A DNA stretch of 64,000 nt from Angiostrongylus vasorum (Eukaryota; Nematoda; Chromadorea; Rhabditida; Metastrongylidae), in contig JADANN010000380.1 in NCBI GenBank assembly GCA_018806985.1, positions 1,614,501-1,678,500 on the forward strand. Reading direction: 5' to 3'. This document shows positions 23,249 to 38,200 of this stretch, piece after piece. Every line of letters starts with the position of its first letter. Position 1 is the stretch's first letter. The notes beneath the pieces are model-generated. The model had not been told where the DNA came from, made no database searches, and worked only from the letters and a program-made list of their open reading frames with translations. A program made the position numbers and the translations under genes.

Positions 23249-26200
23249 CTGGAAAAAGCTTACTACGAAGTGAGTAACACTAAGAAGTGCAGAAAAGAAT
23301 TCTTTGCTAATTTTTTGCTGGAATAAATTTCTAACCAAATATGAAACGTGTCGGAAATGTGAGGCAAAATAATAACAAGCATCAACTAGTATATTTACTC
23401 GGATAATTGGACGAGCCTTCCTCACTGGTTGTGCGGGCCCCAGCATATTCTCCATTTTTCGGAGTTTTGCTGGTTTAGCCATTATGGTTGCGTGGAGTCT
23501 TGAGGTCAGCCAGGCCAAAGTCTGCTCTAGGTCGTCACCACCACAGGCAGTCGCCGCCCTTGTGGGAGCAGAGGGAGATTTGCCACCATGCGACAAATTT
23601 GGTGCCAGGACGGTGGTGGACCTTGGTATTGGTTCACTCTTAGCTAGGCTTTCTGCTGGAAACGCCGGACTCGCTCTCAGCTTGGGAGACCCTACCAAGG
23701 GCATAAATCCCCCGCTGTACATAGCAGCCGGACATCCAGGAACACCTCCCAGCCACAATGAGGCGGTAAACCGTTGGGAGGATCAACTAGTATAAAACTA
23801 CAAAAATAGCAGATATTAAGCGTTGTTTTAACGACTTGGATACCTTTGAAGAAAGAAAAAGTTAATGGAATCAGCTCAAAAGCGATCTGGTCTAAAAAGT
23901 GCTGTCGGGATTTGTGCGACTACAATGCTTCGTTATTAGCCTTCAAGAACAAAGTCCATACTATAACCACATCCTGCCATGACATAGAATTGACAACAGG
24001 AAAGTTTTAAACGATTTTTTTCGCTCTGCAATCGCGTCTCAGACACTGAAACCCGCGCTGGAAAAATCCGCCTGAGATTTTACCGTCTGAAGTTTAGGTT
24101 AAGGTAGAAATCAGGAAGACAGGAACAGCCTAACAACCAGATAACATTACAGCCGACTTGTGAAAAACTATAAACCAAATGTATTCCTCTATGGAAACAT
24201 GGCATCTTACTTGTCAGATGAAGAAAATCCCAGACCATTGGAGGATGTCAGGCACGGCCATCGTGCTCGAGGAGAGTGAACAAAGAAATCTTCGAAACTA
24301 CCGCGCTGAGTTCAATCCGCAAGCTGTTTACGAATACTGGAGTAATGCGCATATAAAGGACTTTGGATGACACAAAACCAGGTGAGCAAGGACTCCGATC
24401 GGGATCCTGTTGCATGAACCACATCCAAACCCCTAGTCATGGGTCATAGAAGTCGGCCGAAAATACCATCTACCCCTTTTCTTGGTCTTTACCGACTACG
24501 GAAAATCGTTTGACGGCGCCGAAACGAATGCAATTCGTTCAACATTTGTTGACGAAGGACTAGAGCCATCCTATAGAAGAACTGTCGCTGAGTTTTATCG
24601 TAAGTGCAGCGCAAAAATAAAGTTTTCTCTTCTACAACCTCTTATCATTCCCGCAGAAAAAAGGGGTTCCACAGGACGACACTATGTCGTCAAAGCTGTT
24701 TGCAGCCGCAATAATGTGGTTGCTCGAATGGGACTAGAAGAACATACGTAATGATGGAAAATTCCTGTCAATAAAGCAGAAACGCTGATCAAGAGGAGCT
24801 CAACGAGGCGGGAAGAAAGATAGGATTAGGCATAAGTCGGAAGAAGACCCAATTCATGAAAAAGGTGAACAAATAGAGGTAGATGATGCTCTGATTACAA
24901 ACACTTCCTCGTGCGTGAACCTTTAACGTTTGTTAAGCATTGCCAACAGGATGGAGGAGGAATTAGGCAGAAAAAGGAGCAGCTGTAACAGCGTTCGGTT
25001 TTCTTAAAGAGGTCCCCAACCAACTAAACGACCCAAAACTCCACGATCGCCTTTTCGATTCAATAGTCTTCTCAGCACTGTTTCTTTAGTGACTAAAAGC
25101 GAGGTTGCTAATAGGAAGATTTACTCAATAAAATGCTTTTTTCATATCTTAAGCCCTCCATTTATTACTGAAGACTAGCCGCACAGAGTCTTACATGTGT
25201 TAGAAAAGTCCACCCAGCGCTCCATTACGTAGCAGAGACGTGGGCAGATACCTCAACCACGTTAAGAACTCTGCACACTACCCACGGATCGCTTGAACGA
25301 TGTCTTCTGGAAGTTAACCGGCACTAGCAGCGTGTAGCCGAAATATGGAGATCAGATCTTCGGCACCTATCTCATCTTCGGGATTCAGGATAATGCACAT
25401 CGATGGCGACGCACAAATGGGCTAGTAATGTGAATGGGCTCTAAGGGAATGCAAGGGTCCCTTTGGACGACCACCTAAACGATGAGCGGACGTGTTCGTG
25501 GCTTACGTCAATCGTCTGCACTCACAAACGGAAACAATTCATTACCATTCAACATGAAGATTACCACTGAGTGGTCCAGCTGTACTAATCAAGGTCGCGA
25601 AGTCCAGATGATAAATGATTAGCGCGAGAGCTGAGCCAGAGGAAACGATCGGCTTGAGGAGCTTACAAGATGAGGACGTAATAGGAAATATAAGCAACAG
25701 CCGGTCCTTCTGGTCGCTTTCCTAAGCGAGGTGAGCCCAGAAAAAGAGAAGTGGAGACTTTGCTTAAAGCCATTCGAGTTATTCGATAAACAACAGAAAG
25801 ACAAGCGATAAAGGTGAGAGACAGAAAGAAAAAAACAAGAATTTCTCACTAAAAAACGAAGAAGTTTTTTACACTTTAAAGGATAGATTTTATAAATTTT
25901 AAAGAAACCCCGACAATTAATTCTTAGCATGGTCTTTAAGACTGTGCGTGTAATAACGCTGAGTGGTCTTTCATCCTGTTTACGCAGCCACGAGATTTCT
26001 GACGCATACGTTAGACAGGAAGAATCGTGGACTCGAAAAGGTGGGCACAGAGTCGAGTGTTTTTCTTCTTTCCTACCACATTCTCGATGTTCTCGAGAAA
26101 GTTCCCCAAGCCGTTCGCTTCCTCCTGCTCAACTTCGGAGCGGAGTTGTTCATCATGACCACTTCTCGACCTAGATAAAGGTAGCTGGAGTAGGTTCGGA

Positions 26201-29200
26201 AATACTCGTACCTTTGAGCGTGAGTGGAACATGCGAAAACCAATTCGCCCCTCATTAACATCGTTTTTGCGAAATTTAGTCCAAGACCAATCTTTCCACA
26301 GACGTTATCAAAGTCGGCTAGTATTCGTTCCGCCTGGTTAATTCTTCGTGTTGTAAAATGTTTTCATCAGGAAAGTGAAGACGTGTAATTGCTGACCATC
26401 GATTTCCACTCCCATGTTGTCTCATTCCAGTGTTCGCACGATGGCGGTAAATAATTTTGCCGAGGTGGTATCGCCTTCCTAACCCCTTTCTTGACGTCGA
26501 TGTTAATACCGTTTTAGAATGGTGACATTTTTTGTAGTGAAATCTTTATGTGGTGGCTCACAAATCGTGTAGGCCGAAAATTTCAAACGAAAACCAAAAA
26601 CAAAATAAAACGCTTAGATTTTCACGGAACATGAGTCAACTAGCATCCATACCTATCGAGAACCGCGGCCAAGAACTCCCACTCCAATGAGCACTGCCGC
26701 CTGCGACGCATTTCTTCGACTTCGCGCGAACAAGCAGCCGACGTAGTTCTCAGCAGTACTTTGGTACCTGGAGATGAAATTAGTGTCAGAGAATAGACTC
26801 CATTTTTTAGTTGTGTTTCTTAGATGCGAGAATACTTTAGATAACAAGATGGATCTAAATTGCGGGTTTGTTAGATGGATTTACAGTAATCTCCTTTACT
26901 TACAACCAATCACTTATCAAAGCAATGTTGCTGTGTTATGGTTTGAGCAGTAAGAGAGTTCCTGAAGTGACCGAAAGCTAAATGTCAGAGTTCAACTTTA
27001 CCCATGTTCTAAATCTCCATATAGTGCGGTGATTAGAGGTGCCCTAAATATACATGTGCTTTTTTAGTTAAATTCCACAACCAGGCGCACCAAGCCTTCC
27101 AGGGTCAGCAAATTAATACAAGGCTTTGTCTGGGAGGACACCAGACTGACTTAAACCGGTGGCCCACGTAGGTGTATGCCAAATATCTATTCAATCACAT
27201 TCACCGACACTTAATGATGTCGAATGCATGAAGCATCCATCTACCAGGGATTGATCAACACCGTGAGCTTTTAGCGTTCTATACCACACAAGAGTAGATA
27301 TGGACCAAAAATGAAATTAACGAATTATATGAAAGTTGCCCGTTTGTGTTGCGTTACGCACTATGTATTAGCATTAACAACACTGGTAATAGGTAATAGG
27401 TCGCTAATACCCTTCCATAAAAAATTACAGAAGGCAGAAAATGAAAGAGCAAACATTGTGAATTCAACTACAGCCTCAGCTTAACTGGGTTCAATGCCGA
27501 TGTGGGCTCCCCAGATCAATTCCGTTGTCTGGGTGATTGCTGAAGGCACTGATCGATAGAACTAGCTGAGATTCAGACGAAACGAAGGTCCCGCATGGTA
27601 TGGTGGTGAACGCGTTACTCCCCGGAAAGGACAATAGCGCGTTCGTTCCCCACCGCAGACACCTGTGGTCCGGATTTTTGCAGATATCTCAGCAATATTG
27701 TGGTTGTATTTCGCTTAATACGCTGCCATAAAAATTATAGAATGCAGAAAATATAAAAGTGAACTGGTAATAGTAACACAGAATCTGGAAAAAATCGTTT
27801 TAACTCTCAGATGTGGTCAGCACAATCGTCACAATTCCAACAAACCACAAAAGGCGAAGCCTGGACTGACCAGTAAGTGCACTCATGGCGCCTTCCCAGA
27901 GCGTACGTGGATGCGACTGCGCCGTAGTCTGGCTGCCGGAGCGCTGCGATGTGGCCGGCGACGACGGCAACGACACGTCGATCATCTGGATCGAGTTGGA
28001 CCTACCGAAACCGGCTTGGGGATTCAGAACAGTCGACTGCCTGAAACCGACATCACGGCCGAGGCAACACATGGGCACCAACGGTTTTGAAAAGCATCTA
28101 CCTACACTTAGCGGTACATTTAGAACAGTGTCATCCAAATTTTACTTTCATTTCAGTTTCCGCTGTCATATCTTAAAACGAGAAATAAAGGCAATTATTT
28201 AATTACTTATGTTATTCAATAAAACAAGCACAATTCAATTATCGTTAGTACACATATTCGAGGGAAAGCCAGTAGCTGGAGATGACGTGCAACATTGGTT
28301 GAAAATCACGCTTTTGCCGCCAACCAAAGCCCCGGTTTTTCGGGTCTGCAAAGGGGTATCAGAGTTGTTTGGTAAAAGCTCTCGCTGATCTGCAAAGCAT
28401 ATTGACTACCAGTGGAGGCTCTACCCGAACTGCTCTAGGATTCCCGTGAGAACCATGCTGGACCAGCAGCCAACGACGTTCATTGATCACGAGTACAAAA
28501 CAACGAACCAGGGACGACGACTAATATAAACAAAAAGATAAATGTATGCGTTTTTTCGGCACAGCTACTCAAAAACGGTTCAACATGTGTTTGCAAAAAT
28601 TGAAACATGTCCTGGTAGCCATGGAACATGGAACTGGATTCCTTATCATTCTGTTAATAAACTAGTTACTAAATAGGCAGCAATAAATACTTTAGTTGTC
28701 CATGCTGTGTGCCACGGCAGTTCAATAAGCTTCATTTATTTACCCAAAGAACACAAAGAATATCGCTCTTTTTGCATGGGACCTTTCAGAACTCAACTTC
28801 CTTTAGTAAGGTGTTGAATATGAGTATCCTGTCAGGTTCTGCCGTAAAATTGGGGTATACTCACGACTAGCTGCCAGAGCAGATCTTCCTCGTTACTTGA
28901 TCCCAGGATTTTGACCTCATGGATGAGCGAATGCAGTCCACACATGTGCAGGAACATCTGCTTTTGTGCATTCAAATGTGCATACGTGTGTGTGTACCCA
29001 ATTTACCACCATAAAAGGAAAGCAGAAAACATTTTTTTGGTGGACTCCATAAAATAGCACTCGTAGAAGAAGAAAAGTTTTAAAGGCTTCAATAGCATTA
29101 AGCTACTACTGCAAGTAAAAGCCTTTATTGAATAATGATTGAATGTTGAGACTCAGTTTAGTCAGGGCTTGGCTTACCACTTACCGTTGCAGTAAAGGCG

Positions 29201-32200
29201 ACTTATTCGCGATTTCCTTGAAAAAACAGGCCGTTGTTGGTGGATGTGACGGTCTCCGTTTTCGGCGCCAGGTTTTCATTGGATCATCCTGAAGACACAG
29301 ACAGAGACACATGGCTCTCACAATCGGATTTCCGTTAAGCTCGGCATCGATCACTTTTTTTGTAATCCCGACAAGGCCATAAAAGGTTAATGTTAATATG
29401 ACATTCCACTTATCGCTGCTGAGTTATGGGCGCATTTCACCATTTTATGAGTAGTTCGTAATCACATACATCTTTTTCTGGTCAACTATTTGTATGACTT
29501 CAAAACAAAATCGAAAGCCTAAGTTTCGCACAAACCATCATCTTGTTTTTGATTTATTAAGAGCTACAAAACCAGGGAACAGTTTCAAGGCTCAAAAACC
29601 TCTGCGTGTTTTTAAGTATCATTCCAGGTACATCCTAGAAAATATGTACTACCTTTGAAAATACACAAAATAGCCGGATATCCGAATATGTGCAATTGAC
29701 ATTCAGAAATTCGAATACTATCCATTCAACAGTTCTACGAACGTAGGTGGCGCAGTGGTCAGAGGCGCCCTGCTGCACAGGGGATTAATCCTCGCGCCCG
29801 TGGCCCACCAAGCCTTCCACCCTTCCGGAGTCGGTAAATTGGCATCGGACTTGTCTGGGAGGATAACCGCACGGGCTCGATTCATCCGTAGGCCGCCAAG
29901 AGTCATCGTAAAGGCCAGATATGCATTCACTAACCTCCAACGGTGCTTAATAAAGTCGATATATGGCGCATCTCTCAGAGATTGATCAACGCAGAGAGCT
30001 TTATCAATTTATTTATCTTTACTCTATGAATAGTTCAACACTTGTTAGAATACGAGCACCCCCAGCATGAAATACTCTCACGCGTACCGAACCCAAATTA
30101 TTCAAAAGTGAATGGAGACTATGGTATAATAGCTCTTGAAACATTCGTTAAACGGGTTTTTGCCCACTCGAATGGGTAGAAGCGCCTGTAGTGAAATAGT
30201 TAGATTTGCCCTGTGATGCATATTGTCCCTGGTTCGACCGCACGTCTCGGGCTAACCAAGCCATTCCGTCTCTCTGAAGTCGGTAAAATGTTACCAAACC
30301 TATCTGGGAGGATAAAAATACTGACTTGCTACCTCGATAGACAAGCGTATCATTGTAAAGGCCAACTATGTATTGAATAACCGCAACGATGCTTGAGGAA
30401 GCCGGATATCAAATAAATACATCAACGCCGGACGGCTTACCCTTTAGCGTCCTCTTCGCAAGTGGGAATATTTGTCGAGTAAGTATATAACTCACATCGA
30501 GTTCAGACCATAAATTCTCGAGCGCTTGTGGAACGCTTAGGTAGATAAGCGACGGAATAACAGCAAAAAGTAATATCGAATATAAAGTGGAGGAATTCGT
30601 CCGTATTGCCTTCGACCTGAACAGCAACTTTTCAGGAAGCTAAACGCCCAGGAAACAAACAGCATAAAACCTATACTGCAGAGCAGTTTCTACTTTTTTC
30701 TATAGATTTCTGAAATCGATACAAAACTGGGAACATTGACACAAAAAAATCTAATTGCATCAGTGTAACAAATGTGGAACTCATGTATATAAGTGAGAAT
30801 GTTTACAATGCCCATCAAATATCGGTTTTTCTCTCTAAGTAACCTATCAAATATTTCACATCTGCTGCACGATACTTGGATACTTGGATAGCCCGTCTTC
30901 AGTGGTTCCGTAGGCTCCAAATCTGACCAAAGTCACCACCACAGGCAGTCGTCGCCCTTACGGATCAGAGGGAGATTTGCCACCAAGCGACTAGTTTGAT
31001 ACCAGAACGGTGCTGGGTCATGGTATTGGTTTGCTCTTATGAGGGCTTCCAGCTGGAAACTCCAGAGTGCTTTTCAGTTTGAGAGACCTTGTCGGGTGAT
31101 GAATCCCCCGGTATACATCGCAGCTCGACACCCAGGAACAGCTCTCAGCCACGATGAGGCGGGAAACCGGTGGGAGGCAGCACGATAATAACTGTCAAAC
31201 TCAATGAAAAAAATGCGACGAAGCAAATATTTAATTGAAACATTTGGTAAAAAAAACGACGACTACTACGACTACCATACATTGTACAGACAGAACGACA
31301 CTGGTGAGAAACGTGCCGATGGAGACGATGATGATGATCGCCAGATAGAACCAGGCTGCAAGAAAAAAAAACGTAAGCCTAGGAATTGTAGTGGAAAAGA
31401 AGGATGTAGGAACAACCATTCAGCAATGCTCACTTAGGAAAAACAGCTCCTAACTACTTAGAATATTTGTTACGTGACACTTCTATGTCCTTACTTATGC
31501 TTGTCTAGATTTAAACGTATATTTTTGACTTTCTTTGTATGAGCCGTCTTCACGTCTTGTGTGCGGATTCCAGCACTTCCCACATTCAATTCGTTTCCTC
31601 GCATCCATTATCGGCGAAAGTCTTCCAACTTTTTACGTGTGGCTTCGGGTGCTGCTTGAGGATTTTCATTTCATTTTGAACCTCATAGAATGCTTATCGA
31701 GTCAATTCTACCAGAAGTTCTGAGATGGGCGGATTGGAGCGTTCTCAGTTGGATGGCAGAGGAGGCTTTTTCACGGGCAAGGCCGGTACCAGTTTCCCGA
31801 CCGTGGAAGGATGAGAGGTTTGGTGAGTTTGCATAGGGATCGAACCACCACCGTGCTAGTGGTGATCGGTATCACTATCAATGTGCTATAAATTGAAGAA
31901 GCAGCAAAAATGGCTGGTGCACGCCGCATCCATATAACGAAAAGTTTTATAAAGGAGATTTTCACAATAATTCGAAAAAATTGCTGCTTCTGGTTTCAAA
32001 AAAACCAATTGCACTGCTCCTTGTCCAGCTAATGCAATTTACAACGAGATGAACTATTCGTATTTGTAGTTGAGGGTTGAGGACAGGATGAAGAAGAAGG
32101 CAAAAGCGCCGAAACGTTAGCCGAAGAAAAGCTTTTACATCAGCCTCATGTCAGCTCAGTCGTGTAAAAAATTATTGGTTGTTTTACCGAAGTTTAATGA

Positions 32201-35200
32201 AAGTCGTCGTTTAAGAACATAAGGTTAATTCTGAACAAATTAACGAGTAAAAACGACGAAAACGAAAGAAAACACGTCAGAATAATTCTGTGACATGTTA
32301 ATAAAAGTATTGGATTATGGGAGTTAATAGCACCTTACAAAGAATTTTTTTTTGCGGATGAGATTAATTTTACGAAAAATGCTGTACATTAGTGGAAAAC
32401 TGCTGTCTGACCTAGGACGTTTTCCCCTTCAACATTTGCTCACTTTGGGCTAAAATTGCGAGGATAAGCTGTGTTTATAATGGATAGGTCAGTGGTAACA
32501 GGCAAAAATCCCAGCAGGTTCTTTTTTTGGTTGTCTTTCACATCAATTGAATCTTGAACTAATCTCAAAGCAGAGAACCGAACATTCGGACCACCGATTT
32601 GTGGTGACGACACTATTCGCCGAACTATTACACAGATATATAGGTGAGCCGTCTTCATATTACGCGTTGATCCCAGCATTTTCTCCGTTCTTCTGTGGAT
32701 TCGGTTGCACCTTGAAAATCTGTTACCTTTACCCTTCCCTCATCTTCGTGTTGAAATCTAGAAAACTGGTCGAGTGCAATTTTTCCTGTAAACTTATCGG
32801 CCGACTTGAGGCATTCTCAGGTCGTCACCACAAACATATGCCGGCTTCTATGGATTAAAGGTTCTTCCTTTGCGACTCAGATTCTTGTCGGAAGACAACC
32901 TTTCCTATGGCAGCGCATCATGCGATCATTAGACCGGCCGTCCGAGGACGATGTAGTAGGCGGTAAACCGTCAGTGAATCAGCATCTTGGGAATAGTTCC
33001 TGTTAGCCGTAAGAGGTGGAAGATTTCTTTCATTTCAATGATATAAAGAGCTTTCTAACTGGTTATCCGACTTTCAAGATAGACTGTTACGTTTTAATCG
33101 AAAATTCCTTTCTTTGATGTGATGCCCTTTCGTCACTTCCTAACTGCATGGTGTGCCACTTCTCGTAATAGTGCCAAAGTGCAAAAATTGGTTTATGGGC
33201 ATTTTATTTCTAGACTAACTCTGCTGCACCGTTACGAGGTCGCAACCTCGTCAAATGTTGGTAAGACCAAACGTAAAGTGAGATGGAATAAACTTCAGAT
33301 TGAACTGGTTGCGCTTCTGCTGCGATTATTTGAGGAATATTACAACCTAATGTAAAAAACTTGGACACTTACACGACCCGTCCTCACTGGTTGTGCGGGC
33401 CACAGCATAAACTCCGTTCATCGGAGTTTTGCTTGTTTAGCCATTGTGGCTCCCAGGAGTCCTGAGGTCAGCCTGGCCAAAGTCTGCCACAGGTCGTCAC
33501 CACCACAGGTAGTCGCCGCCTTTGTGGATCAGATGGAGATTTCCCACCATGCGACTAGCTTGGTAACAGGACGGTGGTAGATCTTGGTATTGGTGCACTC
33601 TTAGCTGTGCTTCCTGATGGAAACACCGAACTCCTTCTCAGCTTGGGAGACCCTGCTTGTGGGATGAATCCCCCGCTGTACATTGCAGCCCGATACTCAG
33701 GAGCACATCCCAGACACGATGAGGCGGTAAACCATTTGGAGGATACAAAAAACTAATGAATATTAATACTACTTTTTTGACATAAAGATAGTAGTGGTCG
33801 TACCGATTAGAGGTACAAATTCACTGGTGGTCGGCATTTGGTCTGATACCATTAACATTAAGATCGACATAGCCAGCAGTGTTGTGATTCCTGCAAGAGA
33901 AGAAGAAATAAGTAACAGGTGGAAGATAGAACTGAACTAAAATTCATCACCAAAACACTCGAAAAAAAACCTAAAATTGTCGAAGATATAGACTCCAGTC
34001 CGGTGGCTGGAAAGTGGATATTACCTTAAAGTGTTTTATCGAAATCCTCAGAAAAACATTTCATTTGCAAGGAGCCATACAGTCACGTTCCATCCTACAG
34101 CTTTTTTTTGTTTGAAAAAATGTTATAATCTATGAGGCCTGCCTTCATAAGAGGAAAATCCAGTTGGTTCAATCAATATTGAGCAAAAGCTACCAGCAAA
34201 ATCCTACCAAGACGGGGAATTTTTCATATGACCGAACCTTCATTTTCATAGAAGCTGGCACACAGATCGTTTTTTTTTCTAAAACGGGGTTCAATGCATG
34301 ATTTGAGAAAAGGAATAAGAAACGCATAAGAGAAGTGAGTGGATTGAGCGAGACTCAAAACCGCCATAAAAGGGCACTCACATTCTTGGTAGCCTTCTCT
34401 TAAATTAAAACGCAAGGCTAGCACCCAAATAGAAAACCTGGTGACGAATCGCGACTTTGCCCTTCGCCACCCGCTTATTATTTAATATCAAGACATTGTA
34501 CAAATAGTACGTTCATAATGAAACCCTAGAAACCTGTGACTATCTGCCACTACGAAACCGACCAAGATTGATCTTCTCAGTACGATCGTCGTCGGTGGAT
34601 GCCGGTGTGAAGAAGCCGGTAATCGACACGACGGTTATGATAGACGTCGGAATTATCAGATTTACAACGTAGTAGAGAGGTTTACGTTGAATCACCAACG
34701 ATGCCTGTAGAATCGCCCACGGTTCCGGGCAACACGCGTACTTGTACTGAAACCAATGCTTTGTAGTAGGAATAACAACGCTCAAAATGGAAATAAAAAC
34801 GGGAGAAAGTAGACGAACATCAGCTATTGTGGACAGACTCATTCCTTAGAAGAAAACAATAACATTACTTACTGCGCTAATACTTCACTGTTCTCTTGAT
34901 GAGTAGACACGAGGTTGTTAATAGCTACAATATTGGCTGACGTTTTGGCGATCTCGCGTTCTTCAGAACCTAGAAGGGTCAAATTTATAGGCAATCTACT
35001 CAGTTAAACACCTATTAACAAGCAAACATTTATATATTACGTTTTATCTGTGAAGTTGTGGAAGTGTTTCACTGAGTAGATTGCATGCCACTTTGAAACT
35101 CCCAGGTTCAAGGCGAAACCACGAAATTATCAGCCAGTATTGTTCTGAGTAAATCTTATTAACACGCTCGCGTCTACTCACCATGGAAGCAGTGAATTAT

Positions 35201-38200
35201 TTCATCAATGCCGAGGTTAATAGAAAGCTGGGCTTAGGAATTGTCCTAATACTGTGTAGGTCAGAAAGTTCAGGACTAAACCAATATTGGAAAGCTGGGA
35301 AATATCGTGATTTTGAAAGAAGCCAAATGGCAGGATGGTAGAGGTTTTCTCATTGTTGACGACTGCCAGTGAGGAATATTTGTGGATACCCGTGTGCCAA
35401 CAGCAATAAAAAGAGGCTCAAAAAAGCAAAATGTACGTTCTTTGAGCAACAGTGTTCAACTAGGCAATTCTGTTAAGCGTAAACGACGATCACAGCTTTT
35501 ACTGCTGCGCACTCAGTACACTGAATTCTCGGGAGCTACAAATGGTACAGTGTAGAATGGTTAAGGCAGCACAGGACGGCGTATACATGTCTGCTACTGC
35601 ACGCTTTTGGTGACGACCATACCTCGTGTCGATAAATCTTGAACGACTTCACATCCCATTCCTCATTTGTAATGTAAGAAGCCATATTCACTTCGGCATC
35701 GGCATAGTAGTCCAGTGCCGACTTCGAGTTTGTCCAACTCGATATTGTTAAAGTGCAGTTCTGCCTATCATATGGGAAGAATCTGAAATTTCCCAATACT
35801 GCATCATATACAGGAGGTTGTGAATGCAGAAGCGATCAACAGTTTGAAATCGTCATAAACGTATGTAATCCGAAACATCGACATTCGGAAGCGCCCACAG
35901 AGTTAATAAAATGCACTGCATAAGAAAGCAAAAAAGCTACTTAGACTTGTTTTGGTATTTGCGCTTACAAAGGATAAAATAATGACTATGTTATGCTTCC
36001 TGACAATTCTGCTTCTCAAGTGCTTTATTCACTTCCTTCACGCTTCATTGACGTGCTTTCATCATTGATTATGTAAAGCCTGTTTCTGTAAATCTTCTAG
36101 AATTTTTAGGAAAGCCATAAATGTTGGGAAATACAAGACATGTGCTGGATGGAGATTTTCATTTATGTTGCTCACAAAACACAAGTACTTAAAGTGCGTA
36201 GGCGTAGTGTGTTAGAAATTCTTCGATGAGACACCATCTCTGAAGCGTTCAACATCGAGCGAGCGAATCTGTGCTCTTAAACAAAACGATGAGAAAGTAA
36301 AATAATGTGTGGATGTTCTCCATTGAAGGCCTGGACTGAAAACGCCCCGACCTGATGTTCAGGCGACAGGGTAACGGTGTAGATGGCCGGGTAGAGGAAC
36401 GACATCAGCGAGCCGTTCAGACCCTTCCAGTACTGCGACTCGATCTGCACGTTCATGTAGCGCTCCGTCTCGTCACGGCTCATCTTCACACTGCAAATCG
36501 TTACATGATGAATTCCTCACTCTTCTACATCAATTTATGGGCGTTTTTCTCTACTATTTCAAAAAACATTTCGAAGCCAACGTCATACGTATTCTGCGGA
36601 AAACACGCTGGAAGACGATGGTCATGATCGAGCTTATTACTAACTTTCTCAACTCAGTTTTTCTTTATGACTGCAGAAGACCGTATGAACTTTTGTTGCG
36701 GCTTTTGTCTTTCATATAAATTGTCTTTAGAAGAGCTAACAGGAAAAAAGTCACGACAATGTCCTAGTACTTTTTTTCAAGCAGCAGAAACGGAGAGTCC
36801 ATCCCCTGGATCCACCTGCGTTTCAGGGAAGCAAAGATCGCTTTTCGTCCGCGAATTAATCTCCTATTCGCCACCTGGGGGACGAGCCACGTGACTTACC
36901 GGCTCGAAATCCCTCATATGAGGGAGATCCGTGGAATTCGACATACAACAGTCATAAATACGTACGTCGTCTTAACACAGTCGATTGACTTTATAATTCG
37001 GTAGGAAACCGTTAGTTGGTGTCATTCATCGATCTGCTTCTGGTGATGGAGTGTGGGAGTGAAGAGAACCCTATTTTCCTGACGCAACAGCGATGGCGAT
37101 TGTTCACTGTCTTTTATGTAGAACTACTTGATCGAAAAAAAGCTGATAAATTTGACATTCAACACTATTGAATGTTTTCTGAAGTAAACAAGCTGGCGAC
37201 AATTCGCTGACAAGTTTTCGTGTTCCTAGCTGAATTTTGGAAATGATTTGTTTAGCGAACTCCTTTTCACAATCCTACATGTACAACTGGCCGAGTTTCG
37301 TCCACGGTTGTGATATGTGCTATAGAACAGTTTTCGGTGAAGGGATTGCAAAGCATACTCTGCATGCACGCCGGGTGGTATGGTGGTAATAGTTACAATA
37401 TCTTTTCACTCGTGCTACTGAGACGCAGTGAGCTTGCATGCAGTCTCCCATTGGTTTAGATCTTCATTTGAGAGCGTCCTATCTTGTGGTTTGCGTCTAC
37501 GTAGTCCATAACTTCTAGCGTTAGGGAAGGAAGACGGTTGTAATGTTGCCTAACGTTAAAGTTGTAACTGTTTTTTTTACTACTTCAAAGAGAATAACTC
37601 GGCGTGTTTTTTTCAACAAGTAGGATTTCAGCCCCTGAAACAGAGGCTGTGGAACGAAAACAAGAACCATCAGATGGACTTTATTTTCATGAAGTTCCTG
37701 GTTGAGCTGCTTCTAAGACGTTCTTTTGGATGTGGAGTTGCAAATCCTTCTTCGAGTCTTTTGCAGCTAGAATTTCTCTCATTCATACTAAGGGTGTTAT
37801 TATCCTACCTAGCTTCACCTTATTTTTTTCTTAAGAAACACCTTGGTAGTTGCGATACTATTTGTGCTATTTCACCAAAGATCTCTTTGGATAACATCGA
37901 TGTCTTTTACTCAGGTCTTGACTTGACAATAACGTACGGAAAAGGCATTTGTTAGGAAGCTGTTCTTCATGAAATCATTGGTTTCCTTGTTTCTGGATGT
38001 TGACAAAGGGTCTTTTCCGTTAACGACCTGTTAGATCCTCCAAACGAAAGAGTGAGTGGTCAGGTCAAAGATGGAACGGCCAAATGTAAAGAAATCAGCA
38101 CATCTTTTGTTTATCATTTGTTTACTAGGATACAAGAAATTTGTCCGTGATTCCCATATCAAGTGGTAATTTTCACTCCTTTTTAAAAAAACGGATTTCG

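Noticed and set aside
23183..23758. 191-codon minus-strand ORF
   Set aside because: It is mostly the R3 repeat read backwards plus the last deg-3 exon in the wrong frame.
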